From Nostoc sp. TH1S01 (GTDB taxonomy: Bacteria > Cyanobacteriota > Cyanobacteriia > Cyanobacteriales > Nostocaceae), in contig JAGKSW010000035.1 of NCBI GenBank assembly GCA_018993265.1, positions 1-64,000 on the forward strand: a stretch of 64,000 bases of DNA, written 5' to 3'. This document shows, one piece after another, positions 26,752 through 35,926 of this stretch. Numbering within the stretch: position 1 is the first letter of the stretch; every line of letters starts with the position of its first letter. A model generated the notes under the pieces. That model did not search any database and was not told the origin of the DNA. It saw nothing but the letters and a program-made list of their open reading frames with translations. A program made the translations under genes and the position numbers.

Positions 26752-29391
26752 CTAACTTTGTGAATTTCTTGGTTCAAGAGGTCGGTCAAGAAGAAAATGT
26801 TTAGTATAGCCTGCGACAACTTTGGCCGCATAAGGATGCCATTCACTATTTTTACTAGAGTCTGCAAAATCACAAATCGATCTGATAACCAAGTGACGCA
26901 CTCGCTCAAAGCTTTGCCAAGCAGCCTTGCTTACACCGTACCCCTCCATTTCAATCGCTACTATTTTTCTATGAGCAGTAGCTATATCATCACGCATTGC
27001 TGCATCAGCTATTACCTTTTCTCCAGAAGCAATTATTCCACGATGAATTTTCGGAATAGTATTCGTACCGTCAGGTCTTGATAATGAAATAATTCCATCC
27101 CACTCAGGGAGAGAAATAATCCGGCTCCACAAAGTTTGATCAACAGGATACTGATATGGTTCAGGTTTTAAACCATCAGGTGTAATTTTTCCTCGTTCAT
27201 AGTAGTGAATGGCATTTCCCACAACAATATCTCCTAACGCTTGCTCTTCACTTGCTGCACCTGCTATACCAACCATTAACATAGCCTCTGGATGCCAGTG
27301 GTGAATTGTATCAGAAGCTAAAAGAGCCACATCCACATTAGCCATATCAGGTGACTGTGCAACCACAATTTCATAAAAATCCCCATCTTTAAGTTCCAAT
27401 CGATTGCGCCAGTATACACGCGATCCTTTACGTACTCTATGCTCTGGTGTCATTTTCAAAGCTTCACATACAGCCTTACTTTCAATCTCAATAGCTGTGA
27501 TAATTGCAAAATCTATCATAAATTCTTGAGAGTCAGAAATTCTCTCTTGATCATCATTACTAGTTTGTAATGAAGGTTGCTTTTTATCCCTTGTTGTTAA
27601 TTTCTTAGGTTTTGTTTTTACACCAAGCATATCAAGCCACTCTTCAGTAGTAACTATATTATCGAAAGCCTCTTCTGCTAGTGGATCGATTATGTTCTGA
27701 ATGAGAGAGCGTTTTTCATGTAATTTCTTTTTAATATCTTCTTCTATAGTGTCTCGCATCCAAAAACTATAAACAGTTAATTTGTTAGTTTGTCCAATAC
27801 GGTGCGCTCTATCTTCTGCCTGCTGCATTACAGACGGATTCCACCAATGGTCAAAATGAATTACATAGGATGCTTCCGTCAAAGTTACCCCAAAGCCAAC
27901 AGCCTTAAACGTACCAAGTAGTATATAAATGTCCGGTTTGTTTCTGAAATCATTTAACGCTTGATTTTTATCAGTTTCAGACATTCCTCCTTTATATGAA
28001 ACAAAACCTATTTTTTTTGCTTTTAAAACTTTTTCTAGTTTCTCAATGCCATTTTCTATATATTGAGAAAATATCAAAATTTTTTTATCATTAGCAATTA
28101 TCGTTTGAATATACTCCATTAAAAGTTCAATTTTTGGACTACTTAGCTTGTTATGTGCAAAATTACAGATTTGCTTCAGCTGGTGAAGTAAAGCGAAAAT
28201 ATGATTTCTAACATGAGAAATATCTTCATTATTTATAGAATTTTCGAGCTTATTGCGACCTGCACCTAATGCCATCTCGTACTCTAATTTTTGAAAGGAA
28301 TCGAGTTCTAACCAGTCTTCTTGATAAACTTTATCAGGGAGGTCTTTTAAAACATCTTTTTTTAAGCGACGAAGCATATATGGTGCAATAGTGCTTTTAA
28401 CTTGCTGTCCTAAATAATCAACTCCTGATTTAAAAAGGCCTGGTTTAACAAACTCAAAAATGGATATAACATCCTGACTACTATTCTCTATTGGCGTGCC
28501 AGTTAAAGCCCAACGATACTTAGGTATTAATTTACGAACAGCTTGCGATATTTTGGAACTTTTATTTTTTATTTTTTGTGCTTCATCGATAATAACGCAA
28601 TCAAATTTTATTAAATTTTTATCTTTTAAAATGCCATCTTTTAAATCATTACGAAGAGTCTCATACGTCGTAATGTAGATATGAGCAGGAGTATCCCAAT
28701 CAACTTTACGTTGTTCACGATTATCTCTAAGAACAGTAACTAAAAGTTCTTTTGCCCAATTGTAAAGGTGACCATCCCACCCTTCTGATTTTCCAGTTTC
28801 TTCACTCAAGTAGGCACTACCAATAACTGCCAAAGGACAAATGATCAAAGCACAATGTATTCTTCCTTGTCTAAAGAGAATACGCAAAGCATTGACTGTT
28901 TGAACCGTTTTCCCGGTTCCCATTTCATCTGCAAGTAACGAAGAAGTATTTTGAACTAAAAAATTAATACCATCTACTTGATAGCTACGCAATGGCTGAA
29001 AAAAATCAATATCACCGAAGTCATCATGCAGAGGTGGGCAAAGTAATGGATAAAGTAAACTCCACTCGTCTAAAGATGAAACTTGAGAAGAAGCCTTACG
29101 TATTTTTGGAACCGATTGTAATTTATTTGTATGTATTTTTGTGTCTTTATAAAGAATTTTACCCTTTATCTCTGGTTTTTCAATTTCTATAAAAAGATTT
29201 TCGGAAATACCTAGCTTTGATTGCGTTAATTCATTTAAAAAATTTAATATTTTAGGATGAGTAACTGGTATACAAGAAGAATAATTAATTGTATGAATAG
29301 ATGATTTCAACTCAAACCCTATAAATGGCTCATAGTTCTTGATAGGTAATAAAGGTTCATGCTTATCGGTAATCTCAAGATAAATACTCAA
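26752..29391 (-). CDS. SNF2-family helicase fused to a nucleoside phosphorylase/MTA-SAH nucleosidase domain
   Basis: 879 residues. An unassigned N-terminus (1-130) precedes a full SNF2 motor: Walker A ADEMGTGKT (about 154-162), DEAQK (motif II), ALTGTPIENS (motif III), and the second RecA lobe with ILIFSQYIENGIEKL and RAHRIGQTNKLTVYSF. A polar linker (about 590-630) leads to a PNP/UDP-phosphorylase-type domain (about 632-870) with IITAIEIESKAV, GIAGAASEEQALGDIVVG, IEMEGYGVSKAA and RSICDFADSS, which retain the base/ribose-binding Glu and catalytic Asp positions. Fusion of a DNA- or RNA-remodelling ATPase to a nucleosidase suggests a sensor-effector protein of a conflict system. Lower GC than alaS hints at transfer. 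Confidence 0.85.
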   Translation of the reverse strand: MSIYLEITDKHEPLLPIKNYEPFIGFELKSSIHTINYSSCIPVTHPKILNFLNELTQSKLGISENLFIEIEKPEIKGKILYKDTKIHTNKLQSVPKIRKASSQVSSLDEWSLLYPLLCPPLHDDFGDIDFFQPLRSYQVDGINFLVQNTSSLLADEMGTGKTVQTVNALRILFRQGRIHCALIICPLAVIGSAYLSEETGKSEGWDGHLYNWAKELLVTVLRDNREQRKVDWDTPAHIYITTYETLRNDLKDGILKDKNLIKFDCVIIDEAQKIKNKSSKISQAVRKLIPKYRWALTGTPIENSSQDVISIFEFVKPGLFKSGVDYLGQQVKSTIAPYMLRRLKKDVLKDLPDKVYQEDWLELDSFQKLEYEMALGAGRNKLENSINNEDISHVRNHIFALLHQLKQICNFAHNKLSSPKIELLMEYIQTIIANDKKILIFSQYIENGIEKLEKVLKAKKIGFVSYKGGMSETDKNQALNDFRNKPDIYILLGTFKAVGFGVTLTEASYVIHFDHWWNPSVMQQAEDRAHRIGQTNKLTVYSFWMRDTIEEDIKKKLHEKRSLIQNIIDPLAEEAFDNIVTTEEWLDMLGVKTKPKKLTTRDKKQPSLQTSNDDQERISDSQEFMIDFAIITAIEIESKAVCEALKMTPEHRVRKGSRVYWRNRLELKDGDFYEIVVAQSPDMANVDVALLASDTIHHWHPEAMLMVGIAGAASEEQALGDIVVGNAIHYYERGKITPDGLKPEPYQYPVDQTLWSRIISLPEWDGIISLSRPDGTNTIPKIHRGIIASGEKVIADAAMRDDIATAHRKIVAIEMEGYGVSKAAWQSFERVRHLVIRSICDFADSSKNSEWHPYAAKVVAGYTKHFLLDRPLEPRNSQS

Positions 29392-29606
29392 TAAATTTTC
29401 CGAAATTACTATGTTTACAATATCATAACAGATGTTATCAGATACTAATCTGGGATTAATTTGAAAATCCTGTTTATTAATATTTGGATGAATTAATGCC
29501 CAATTTTCAATTTTTTTTGCAGAATAATAGTAAAATTGGAGAATATTTTTATCGTTTTAAATGCAAGTATTTTTAATACCATGCCCACTCTAATTTCAAG
29601 TAATTA

Positions 29607-30119
29607 CTAATTATTTATTTGTGTACAAGTATCTTGAATACGTTGAAATGGTTCAAGTAAGTTTCTGGACGTATATATTTCTTCCAAAGAAGTCTTGACA
29701 TCAGCTAATTTTGTTTCTATTTTTTTAGAGCAACTTATACGTATAGTCGGAAATTTAGAGGATTTTATTTCTTCTAGTATAGATTTATCCTTGGCATAAC
29801 TTACATTTTCTTGTTTTAATATACGAATAATAGGAATTTCCTGCTTATTATTCGCATCCATAAAAATTTCATCATCAACTAATACAAATTTTGGTTTTTC
29901 TTTTAGCGCAGCAAGTAAAGGAACTGCTATAAGTTCAACAAGTATATAATCATATAAAATTTCGCCGTAAAGCGTCCTTTGAACTTTAGTAGGACGAACT
30001 GGTTCAGTTACTCGAAATTCCAATGGTTTTGTGTCTTTATCTGTAACTAGTACAGCACCTCTTATTGCATCATTATCAAACTGGTATTTTGCAAGAAAAG
30101 CTATTTTAAAGTTATCCAT
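29607..30119 (-). CDS. Hypothetical protein upstream of the SNF2-phosphorylase gene
   Basis: 170 residues from ATG 30119; the longer frame from 30194 would add a hydrophobic 25-residue leader (RFTFIFVIYITVCFY) that I think is an accident of AT-rich upstream DNA, though it could be an anchor. The body is mixed alpha/beta: DNFKIAFLAKYQFDNDAIRGAVLV, then YDYILVELIAVPLLAALKEKPKFVLVDDEIF, then a Lys/Glu-rich C-terminus. I do not recognise the family. Same strand and similar low GC as the SNF2 operon 215 bp downstream, so it may belong to the same island. Confidence 0.55.
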   Translation of the reverse strand: MDNFKIAFLAKYQFDNDAIRGAVLVTDKDTKPLEFRVTEPVRPTKVQRTLYGEILYDYILVELIAVPLLAALKEKPKFVLVDDEIFMDANNKQEIPIIRILKQENVSYAKDKSILEEIKSSKFPTIRISCSKKIETKLADVKTSLEEIYTSRNLLEPFQRIQDTCTQINN

Positions 30120-30412
30120 ATAGAAACAGACAGTTATGTATATTACAAAAATAAATGTAAATCTAGTATAACTTAATTGTATTATATAATACAATATTTT
30201 GTTAAAATTTCATAGTATTCCCGTATTGCATCAACCAAATTTTGTGTCAAGGTAAAGAATAAAGAATATTTAGATTGTTATACTTTATCTTTATTTATAA
30301 ACATACTTACTAAGTTGATTTCTCACTTCACCCAACATCCTGCAAAGCGTAAAAATACTACAATTATATTAGAAAAGTTAATATCCTCAAACTAATACCT
30401 TGAAGTACTCAT

Positions 30413-30664
30413 ATGCAGAAAATAACAGTTGATGAAATCCAACAAAACCCCTTAAAATACCTCAATCAAGTTGAGGCTGGTGAAAGTTTTATTATTATTC
30501 AGGCAGATAAAGAAATTGCTGAAATCAAACCTATTCAAAGTCCTAACAAGCAGCAACGACCATTTGGTTTGTGTGCAGGAGATTTTACTGTACCTGATGA
30601 TTTTGACGCACCTTTACCCGAAGATATATTAAACGCATTTGAGGGCGGACAGCACCCAATCTAG
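30413..30664 (+). CDS. Phd/YefM-type antitoxin without a visible toxin
   Basis: 83 residues. The N-terminus QKITVDEIQQNPLKYLNQVEAGESFIIIQADKEIAEIKPI is a typical Phd/YefM DNA-binding fold. The C-terminus RPFGLCAGDFTVPDDFDAPLPEDILNAFEG is the toxin-neutralising tail usually followed at once by a PIN-domain gene. Here no PIN gene follows; instead, repeat-like DNA with acgttcctccacccaacctac begins within 30 bp. I infer that the toxin has been lost or replaced by a repeat element. Confidence 0.75.
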   Translation: MQKITVDEIQQNPLKYLNQVEAGESFIIIQADKEIAEIKPIQSPNKQQRPFGLCAGDFTVPDDFDAPLPEDILNAFEGGQHPI

Positions 30665-31062
30665 GTCTTGAGAATGTTGGGTTACGTTCCTCCACCCAAC
30701 CTACACCAGCCTGAGTTTTTAGCCTTAACTGAACTGTATTGTCATATAATGTTAGTTAATACAATACCTTTGCCAATTTACGAGGGTGAGTTTATCTGTA
30801 AACTCCCATTTCTCCGAGGCTGGGCAAAAACAATAAGTCCTAAAAATTCTTTCAAGGTTTCCCGCAAGCATTTTTTCATGTATTGCACGCAGTCTCAAGG
30901 GTTTGAGCTTCCTCGCTACCTTGTAAGCTCAACGCTTATGTATGAGTCATTTTGCCGTTTTTGCCGAAATTTTTGTAGGCTCTTATTTTGGCAAAGGTAT
31001 TGTTAATAATCAGCAAAAAATGGGAATCAACAGCTAGTCTTAGTAATATAGTACAGAAATTT
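30665..31062. other. Intergenic region replacing an expected toxin gene
   Basis: Contains a repeat fragment at about 30674-30712 (gttgggttacgttcctccacccaacctac), related to the element at 60683. A 112-codon frame at 30668-31006 has an unlikely composition, rich in Cys and aromatic residues, and no family likeness, so I leave it out. The left part of the spacing otherwise occupied by vapC shows no PIN motif. Confidence 0.45.
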
Positions 31063-31320
31063 ATGAACATTCAGCTTGTTGAATCTTTAGCTAATGCCAT
31101 CAAAGCTTTATCTACGGAAGAACGAGAATTATTAAACCAGAAATTAACCTATCAATCTCATTGGCAAAATCTCCGCCCAAAAATTTTAGCTAATGCTCAA
31201 GCTATCCAACAAAGGCGTAATGGTCAATATTTTGACCCAGATATTGACCAAATTATTTATCAAGTGCGAGAAGAAAGGGATCAACAATTGCTCCCAGATT
31301 CGTTTTCCAGCGAAGAATAA
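31063..31320 (+). CDS. Small antitoxin-like hypothetical protein
   Basis: 85 residues from the ATG at 31063: MNIQLVESLANAIKALSTEERELLNQKL, a helical segment typical of small cyanobacterial antitoxin-like proteins, followed by a Gln-rich helix and an acidic end (REERDQQLLPDSFSSEE). An upstream frame from 30988 adds 25 unlikely residues. No toxin follows on the same strand; the convergent vapC at 31333 has its own antitoxin. Role uncertain. Confidence 0.5.
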   Translation: MNIQLVESLANAIKALSTEERELLNQKLTYQSHWQNLRPKILANAQAIQQRRNGQYFDPDIDQIIYQVREERDQQLLPDSFSSEE

Positions 31321-31332
31321 TTAGTTTCTTTA

Positions 31333-31761
31333 TTATTGACCAATATTTACAAACCAGTTTTCAATCGTTAAATTATTAAATACCTCAAAATCAGAAACAT
31401 TATTAGTTACTAAAATTAAATTATTATTGTAAGCAATACTTGCAATTTGACCATCTACAAAAGCAGGAGTTTTACCAATCTGAGATAATCTAGCTCTTTC
31501 TTGGGCGTGCCACTGTGCTGCCTTTAAATCATAATCCAAGACTGGTAAACTTAATACTGATTCATAAATATAATTCCAAAGTGAGTCTCGCCGCTTAGAT
31601 TCCGGCAACCGCAAACAACCATACAAAAGTTCATGAATGACAATACTAGAAACAGCAACTTCAGACTTATGAATTTCTAGTTTTTGTAAAACATTGGCAT
31701 TCGGAATAGGACGTGCTGGCTCTGAGAGAATATTAGTATCAAGTAAAAACCTCAAGGTCAT
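31333..31761 (-). CDS. PIN-domain toxin (VapC-like)
   Basis: 142-residue PIN ribonuclease. The acidic metal-binding residues can be followed: LLDTNILSE (first Asp), SSIVIHELLYGCLRL (Glu), and TPAFVDGQIASIAYNNNLILVTNNVSDF (two further Asp). Toxins of this class cleave specific tRNAs or rRNA to halt translation. The start codon overlaps the stop of the antitoxin gene by 4 bp (ATGA type), so translation is coupled. Confidence 0.88.
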   Translation of the reverse strand: MTLRFLLDTNILSEPARPIPNANVLQKLEIHKSEVAVSSIVIHELLYGCLRLPESKRRDSLWNYIYESVLSLPVLDYDLKAAQWHAQERARLSQIGKTPAFVDGQIASIAYNNNLILVTNNVSDFEVFNNLTIENWFVNIGQ

Positions 31762-31985
31762 AAATCAATTTCTCTACCCAGGCTATAATCGCGTAAATTA
31801 GTCAAATCCTCATCATTAAAAATAATTTCCTCACTTTGAATTACTTTTCTGAATTTTTGTAATCCTTGCCAAAAATTATCCCCTGTAGATTCTTCCTTCT
31901 TTTTACGTAGAAATTCAAATAAATATTCTTGTTCTTCTCTAGGCAAACCATTAATGGAGTTAATAATTTCTTGTAAATTCATCAT
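31758..31985 (-). CDS. Antitoxin partner of the PIN toxin
   Basis: 75 residues: helical start MMNLQEIINSINGLPREEQEYLFEFLRKKKEE and a C-terminal tail FRKVIQSEEIIFNDEDLTNLRDYSLGREIDL that should wrap the toxin. This is a common cyanobacterial VapB-like type, assigned mainly from its overlap with the PIN gene. The preceding 29 bp separate it from the methyltransferase gene stop on the same strand. Confidence 0.75.
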   Translation of the reverse strand: MMNLQEIINSINGLPREEQEYLFEFLRKKKEESTGDNFWQGLQKFRKVIQSEEIIFNDEDLTNLRDYSLGREIDL

Positions 31986-32014
31986 ATATGCTAACTGTAG
32001 ATTCTCCTCACATT

Positions 32015-32998
32015 TTAACTCGATGCAAGCGTGCTATTTTCTACTCCATTCTGACTATTCATCCATACCGCAGATAAAGCACTTAAATCTAACTCATGAC
32101 TTTCACCATCGGCTGTATTTTGAAACAACATAGCAAATGCACCAGCGCCTAATTTGCTCTGCGGAAATATGCGGTAACAAGGAAGATTAGTTAGGTGAGA
32201 TTGATACGCTTGTAAATGGTTAACCTTAATTGCTTGAAACTGGGGAAAGCGTGATAAAAACCATTCACAAACCTGCTCATTTTCTTCTGGGGAATAGGTG
32301 CAGGTCATATAAGCAAGATATCCTTGCGGCGAGACTATTTTAGCAGAGTTCGCAATAATTCTTTTTTGTCGATTGGCACTTTTATTAATTGCTGTGGGGT
32401 GAAAACATCCGGGGGCTTTTTCACCTTTGGCTAGTAAAGATTGTCCCGTACAAGGAGCATCAACAATTACTAAGTTACTAGATGCAGGTATGCTTTCAGC
32501 AAAAATACTTGAATCTCGATTCACTACAATCGCGGGGTGAATCTGGCAACGTTTTAAGTTAGAAATTAACATACCTAAACGTTTACCAATGACTTCGTTA
32601 CTAATCAATAATTCTGGTTGTAAAGCTTTCCAAGCAAATACACTTTTACCGCCGGGAGCCGCACACATATCAAAAACTGTAGGGATTGGCTGCGTAATTG
32701 CTAACAAAATTGAAGCTGAAAATACAGAAGAAAAATCTAAGCAATAGAAATATCCTTGATTATGTAGGGGATGTTGACCGGGTTTTTCTCCTAAAGCTAA
32801 CCTGTCTATAAATTGTGGTTGCCAAGTTAAAGGTGTTTCTACTGCAAAGGGCGATGTTTCTGGTTTTTGTTGACACCAAAGAATAGACGGTGCAAAAGCT
32901 TGGGGATTAACTAAGGCTGCGATAAATTTTTCTTGTTCTTCTAAACTTTCAAATAAACGACGTGCGAGTTTGAGTAATAAGTTGGAAGGCTTTTCCAT
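32015..32998 (-). CDS. RsmB/NOP family RNA (cytosine-5) methyltransferase
   Basis: 327 residues. SAM-binding motif MCAAPGGKSVFAWKAL, motif IV with catalytic-pair Cys in VDAPCTGQSLL, and motif VI Cys in AYMTCTYSPEENEQV are all intact; two Cys are needed for the covalent m5C mechanism. Members modify 16S rRNA (RsmB/RsmF type) or tRNA. Motif spacing resembles RsmF/YebU, but the C-terminal PUA-like part is short. The target is not determined by sequence alone. Confidence 0.85.
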   Translation of the reverse strand: MEKPSNLLLKLARRLFESLEEQEKFIAALVNPQAFAPSILWCQQKPETSPFAVETPLTWQPQFIDRLALGEKPGQHPLHNQGYFYCLDFSSVFSASILLAITQPIPTVFDMCAAPGGKSVFAWKALQPELLISNEVIGKRLGMLISNLKRCQIHPAIVVNRDSSIFAESIPASSNLVIVDAPCTGQSLLAKGEKAPGCFHPTAINKSANRQKRIIANSAKIVSPQGYLAYMTCTYSPEENEQVCEWFLSRFPQFQAIKVNHLQAYQSHLTNLPCYRIFPQSKLGAGAFAMLFQNTADGESHELDLSALSAVWMNSQNGVENSTLASS

Positions 32999-33333
32999 TA
33001 TTTATGTGAATGATTATACGTATTTTTAATCCTAGTAAAACTGTTACACAAGAACAATGCTATGCAATGCCTTGGCTGCATACTGAAAATACAATAACCG
33101 CTATGCTGACCCATAAATCTTTGTTGGTCTGGAGTTAGGCAAAAATCGCTCTTTAGCTTAATTTATCGTAAACGCAAAGTGGCTGGCTTTCCGAAGAGAA
33201 CTGCGCTTCGGGTAAGAATGCTAATAGATCACAGAATCTGCGTAAATCCTGATATTATCTGCCCTCTGCTGTCTTTTTGGGGTCAATAGAACATCCAAAA
33301 TCTAGAGTTTGACCGTGAAACTACCTCATTGCT
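32999..33333. other. Intergenic region with a degenerate MITE-like element
   Basis: About 33129-33250 repeats the organisation of the element at 1559-1649: ggagttaggcaaaaatcgc near its left end, agcttaatttatcg inside, and tgcgtaaatcct at the right end. A GC-rich inverted motif (ccgaagagaactgcgcttcggg) lies near 33199. No gene is seen. The region carries the divergent promoters. Confidence 0.45.
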
Positions 33334-34791
33334 TTGGAGATGGTCATGATATTGGATAATTTTCAGCGGAAGTTACGCCGAGAATCGCAATTATGGCGAG
33401 ATGAAGGACTCATTAGTGCTTCGCAATACCAACAACTAGCAGACCGTTATCAATTTAATAATTTAGAAGCTGCGGCACGCGATCGCTCTACGATGACTGC
33501 GGTCATGACTGGTAGTATCCTACTAACATTGGGGATTATCACTTTTGTAGCCGCCAACTGGCTGGGATGGTCGCGGGATGTCAAATTCATCATCATGATG
33601 AGTTTGTTTATGGCTACTACCATCACAGGTTTTTACACTTGGCGACAAGCCGCCATTGGTATCCCAGAAGGCAAAAAACCAAAACGTAGTCAGCGCCTCT
33701 TGGGTGAAGGGTTGCTGATTTTAGCAGCAATGGTGTTTGGTGCAACTATCGCCTTGATGGCTGATGTGTTCAATATTAACGGTTCAACGCCAGAACTGTT
33801 TTTCGCCTGGGGTTTTGGTGTTTTGGTGATGGCTTACAGTCTGTCGTTGAATTCCCTGGGAATTTTGGGAATTATCCTCATCCAAATTGGGTATTGGACA
33901 GGTATTGGAGACTTGCGTTATTCGGCAAATGATTGGAATTGGGCAACTCTCGTCATCAAACACATGCCTTTGCTGTCGTGGGTATTGTTTGTTCCCTTAG
34001 CTTATTTTTGCCGTTCGCGGTGGATTTTTGCGATCGCCGCTTTTATTTTTGCCAGTTCTTTACAATTGAACCTCGACCCCTTACCACTGTCCAATCTGTC
34101 GGATGCTGCGCCTTGGGTCGCCTCTTTTGCTTTTACACTACCGCCGGCATTATTCTGGAGCTATGATGACCTGCTATTCCCGACAATTAATTACAGGCTG
34201 TTTCAACCTTTAGCCCGTGATTTAGCGTTAATCGCTTTTGGTTTAGCTTTTTATATCCTGTCTTTTCGTTGGCTGTGGCAAACTTCCGGCTACAATTTCT
34301 CTTCGTCAACGACTAACATGAATATATTCATGTATCGCCCAATTATTGATTTGGGAATCCTCAGCGGCTTGGCGGTACTGCAATGGTTGTTTTTAGTCCG
34401 CCAGCGAAACAACCCCATTCGTCGGGAAGCAGTCTTCAATCTACCTTTGATTGTCACCTTTCTAGGTTTTACAGCTATCGTACCTTTCTGGCATCAAGCG
34501 ATTAACCCTATCGACGATTTGGGGGTTTTTGCTTTTAATGTGTTGTTCACAGTTTTGGCTTGGGGACTAATTCGGGAAGGCTTGAAGTTTCACGACAGGC
34601 GGTCTTTTTGGGGCGGTATGCTGTTGTTAACTCTGCAAGTGATTAGTCGTGTGTTGGAGTATGACACGGAACTACTACTCAAGTCGCTGGTGTTTGTGAT
34701 GTGTGGTTCAGCGTTGATTAGTGCTGGAGTGTGGTTTGAACGCCGTTTAGGTTCTAACTCTAAGTCTTCCGGTAACGTCAAATCTTCCTAA
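33334..34791 (+). CDS. DUF2157 multi-helix membrane protein
   Basis: Up to 485 residues. The N-terminal cytosolic part (FQRKLRRESQLWRDEGLISASQYQQLADRYQF) is the DUF2157 signature; at least ten hydrophobic helices follow. The translated frame opens at TTG 33334, with ATG at 33340 and 33346 as likelier starts. It is followed by the GDYXXLXY-type gene, a pairing found in many bacteria, and the pair is thought to work at the membrane, but no function is established. The C-terminus ends in a polar Ser-rich tail. Confidence 0.85.
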   Translation: MEMVMILDNFQRKLRRESQLWRDEGLISASQYQQLADRYQFNNLEAAARDRSTMTAVMTGSILLTLGIITFVAANWLGWSRDVKFIIMMSLFMATTITGFYTWRQAAIGIPEGKKPKRSQRLLGEGLLILAAMVFGATIALMADVFNINGSTPELFFAWGFGVLVMAYSLSLNSLGILGIILIQIGYWTGIGDLRYSANDWNWATLVIKHMPLLSWVLFVPLAYFCRSRWIFAIAAFIFASSLQLNLDPLPLSNLSDAAPWVASFAFTLPPALFWSYDDLLFPTINYRLFQPLARDLALIAFGLAFYILSFRWLWQTSGYNFSSSTTNMNIFMYRPIIDLGILSGLAVLQWLFLVRQRNNPIRREAVFNLPLIVTFLGFTAIVPFWHQAINPIDDLGVFAFNVLFTVLAWGLIREGLKFHDRRSFWGGMLLLTLQVISRVLEYDTELLLKSLVFVMCGSALISAGVWFERRLGSNSKSSGNVKSS

Positions 34792-34952
34792 TTGTCTCTC
34801 TGCGACTCTGCGTGAACAAAAATTAACCGCAGATGGACGCAGATGAACGCAGATAGAACCCCTAACCCCTAACCCCTAGCCTCTAGCCCCTAACCCCTTG
34901 TTTCTCTGCGTAAGTCCTAATATTCTTTCTCCCTAATAGTAGGACTACGCCA
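34792..34952. repeat. Heptameric tandem repeats (aacccct type)
   Basis: 34855-34897 is a run of taacccctaacccctaacccctagcctctagcccc, the short tandemly repeated sequence class of Nostocales; a gcagatggacgcagatgaacgcagat run (34829-34854) lies just before. The spacer separates two genes that would otherwise form an operon. Confidence 0.6.
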
Positions 34953-35690
34953 ATGAAAAATGAATCTTCGGAATCTACTAAAAAGTCGGAATCTACTAAG
35001 AATAAATCATGGTCGCCCGAAGCGGAATTTTCAGAGAAGCTGACGTTTCGTGATTATTTGTTAGCTACAGACCAAAAAGCCAATAAGCCTTTACCAACAG
35101 GAAGGTTGGTACTTCCTTTAGCTATTCAAGCCGCAATTATTTTCGCAGTGCCTTTTTTATCGATGTACACTACCCTCACCGGTAGAGAGGTAATTTTACA
35201 AACTGTACCTGTGAATTCTCGAAATGTACTGCAAGGTAATTCTTTAGAGCTAGACTACAATATTTCGCGCATTTCTACACTCAGAAGGCTATCTGGTTGG
35301 CAAGAATTACTGCAAAGAAATCGTGGCCGGGATGGAGAATTACTAGAAAGAACTAACTTGTATGTCATTTTACAGGAACAGCCATTCTTTAGTCGTGGTG
35401 TGCCTAGGGCTTGGCGACCAGTGCGAGTAACGACTAATCCCCCCAGATCCTTACCTAGCAATCAAGCAGCCCTCAAAGGTGTGTATCAAGATGGTTATGT
35501 GCAGTATGGTGTGGAAAACTATAATGTGCCAGATGAAGAACGGCAACAGCTAAATCGGGATGTTACCCAAGCTGTACGGCAAACAAGAGACGGACAATCA
35601 CGTTCTATAGTTGTGAAAGTCAAAGTAGACCCACAGGGTAATGCTGTACCTGTGAGTCTCTGGGTACGCGATCGCAACTATCAATTTTAG
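34953..35690 (+). CDS. GDYXXLXY-motif membrane-anchored protein
   Basis: 245 residues. A charged Ser/Lys-rich N-terminus (ESSESTKKSESTKNK) precedes a single helix (LVLPLAIQAAIIFAVPFLSMY, about 68-88) and a periplasmic domain with GNSLELDY, a variant of the GDYxxLxY motif. DUF2157 and GDYXXLXY genes occur together, here in the same order and strand. Its stop codon region overlaps the end of the convergent 35687 gene by 4 bp. Confidence 0.8.
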   Translation: MKNESSESTKKSESTKNKSWSPEAEFSEKLTFRDYLLATDQKANKPLPTGRLVLPLAIQAAIIFAVPFLSMYTTLTGREVILQTVPVNSRNVLQGNSLELDYNISRISTLRRLSGWQELLQRNRGRDGELLERTNLYVILQEQPFFSRGVPRAWRPVRVTTNPPRSLPSNQAALKGVYQDGYVQYGVENYNVPDEERQQLNRDVTQAVRQTRDGQSRSIVVKVKVDPQGNAVPVSLWVRDRNYQF

Positions 35691-35926
35691 TCTTCGTGCT
35701 TGATATTCCATGCTACACCGAAAGCTGCCCCAGCCCCGGCGATTAAACCTGTACTCATTCCTTGGATCGTCTTTTCCACGGGGTCTTGGGTCAAGCATTC
35801 ACTCGTAACTTGACTCGCACGTAAACAAAGATTACTCTCTGCCCAGCTGCTAGTGCCGCCTAAAATGACACCAGCAATACTACAGGAAGCTACAAGCAGC
35901 AGTAGGCGTTTTGTTTTTCTATCCAT
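35687..35926 (-). CDS. Small secreted or anchored hypothetical protein
   Basis: 79 residues from ATG 35926 (MDRKTKRLLLLVASCSIAGVILGGTSSWAES). The start is a signal peptide or anchor; a cut after SWA is possible, and the Cys of VASC could instead suit a lipobox. The mature part has a Cys pair (NLCLRASQVTSEC) and a glycine-rich second hydrophobic patch (GMSTGLIAGAGAAFGVAWNI). I do not recognise the family. An upstream ATG at 35974 would add 16 polar residues before the signal, which is unlikely. Confidence 0.55.
   Translation of the reverse strand: MDRKTKRLLLLVASCSIAGVILGGTSSWAESNLCLRASQVTSECLTQDPVEKTIQGMSTGLIAGAGAAFGVAWNIKHED

Noticed and set aside
30668-31006. 112-codon frame after the Phd/YefM antitoxin, as candidate toxin
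   Set aside because: No PIN or RelE motif; starts in a repeat fragment; odd composition with many Cys and Phe.
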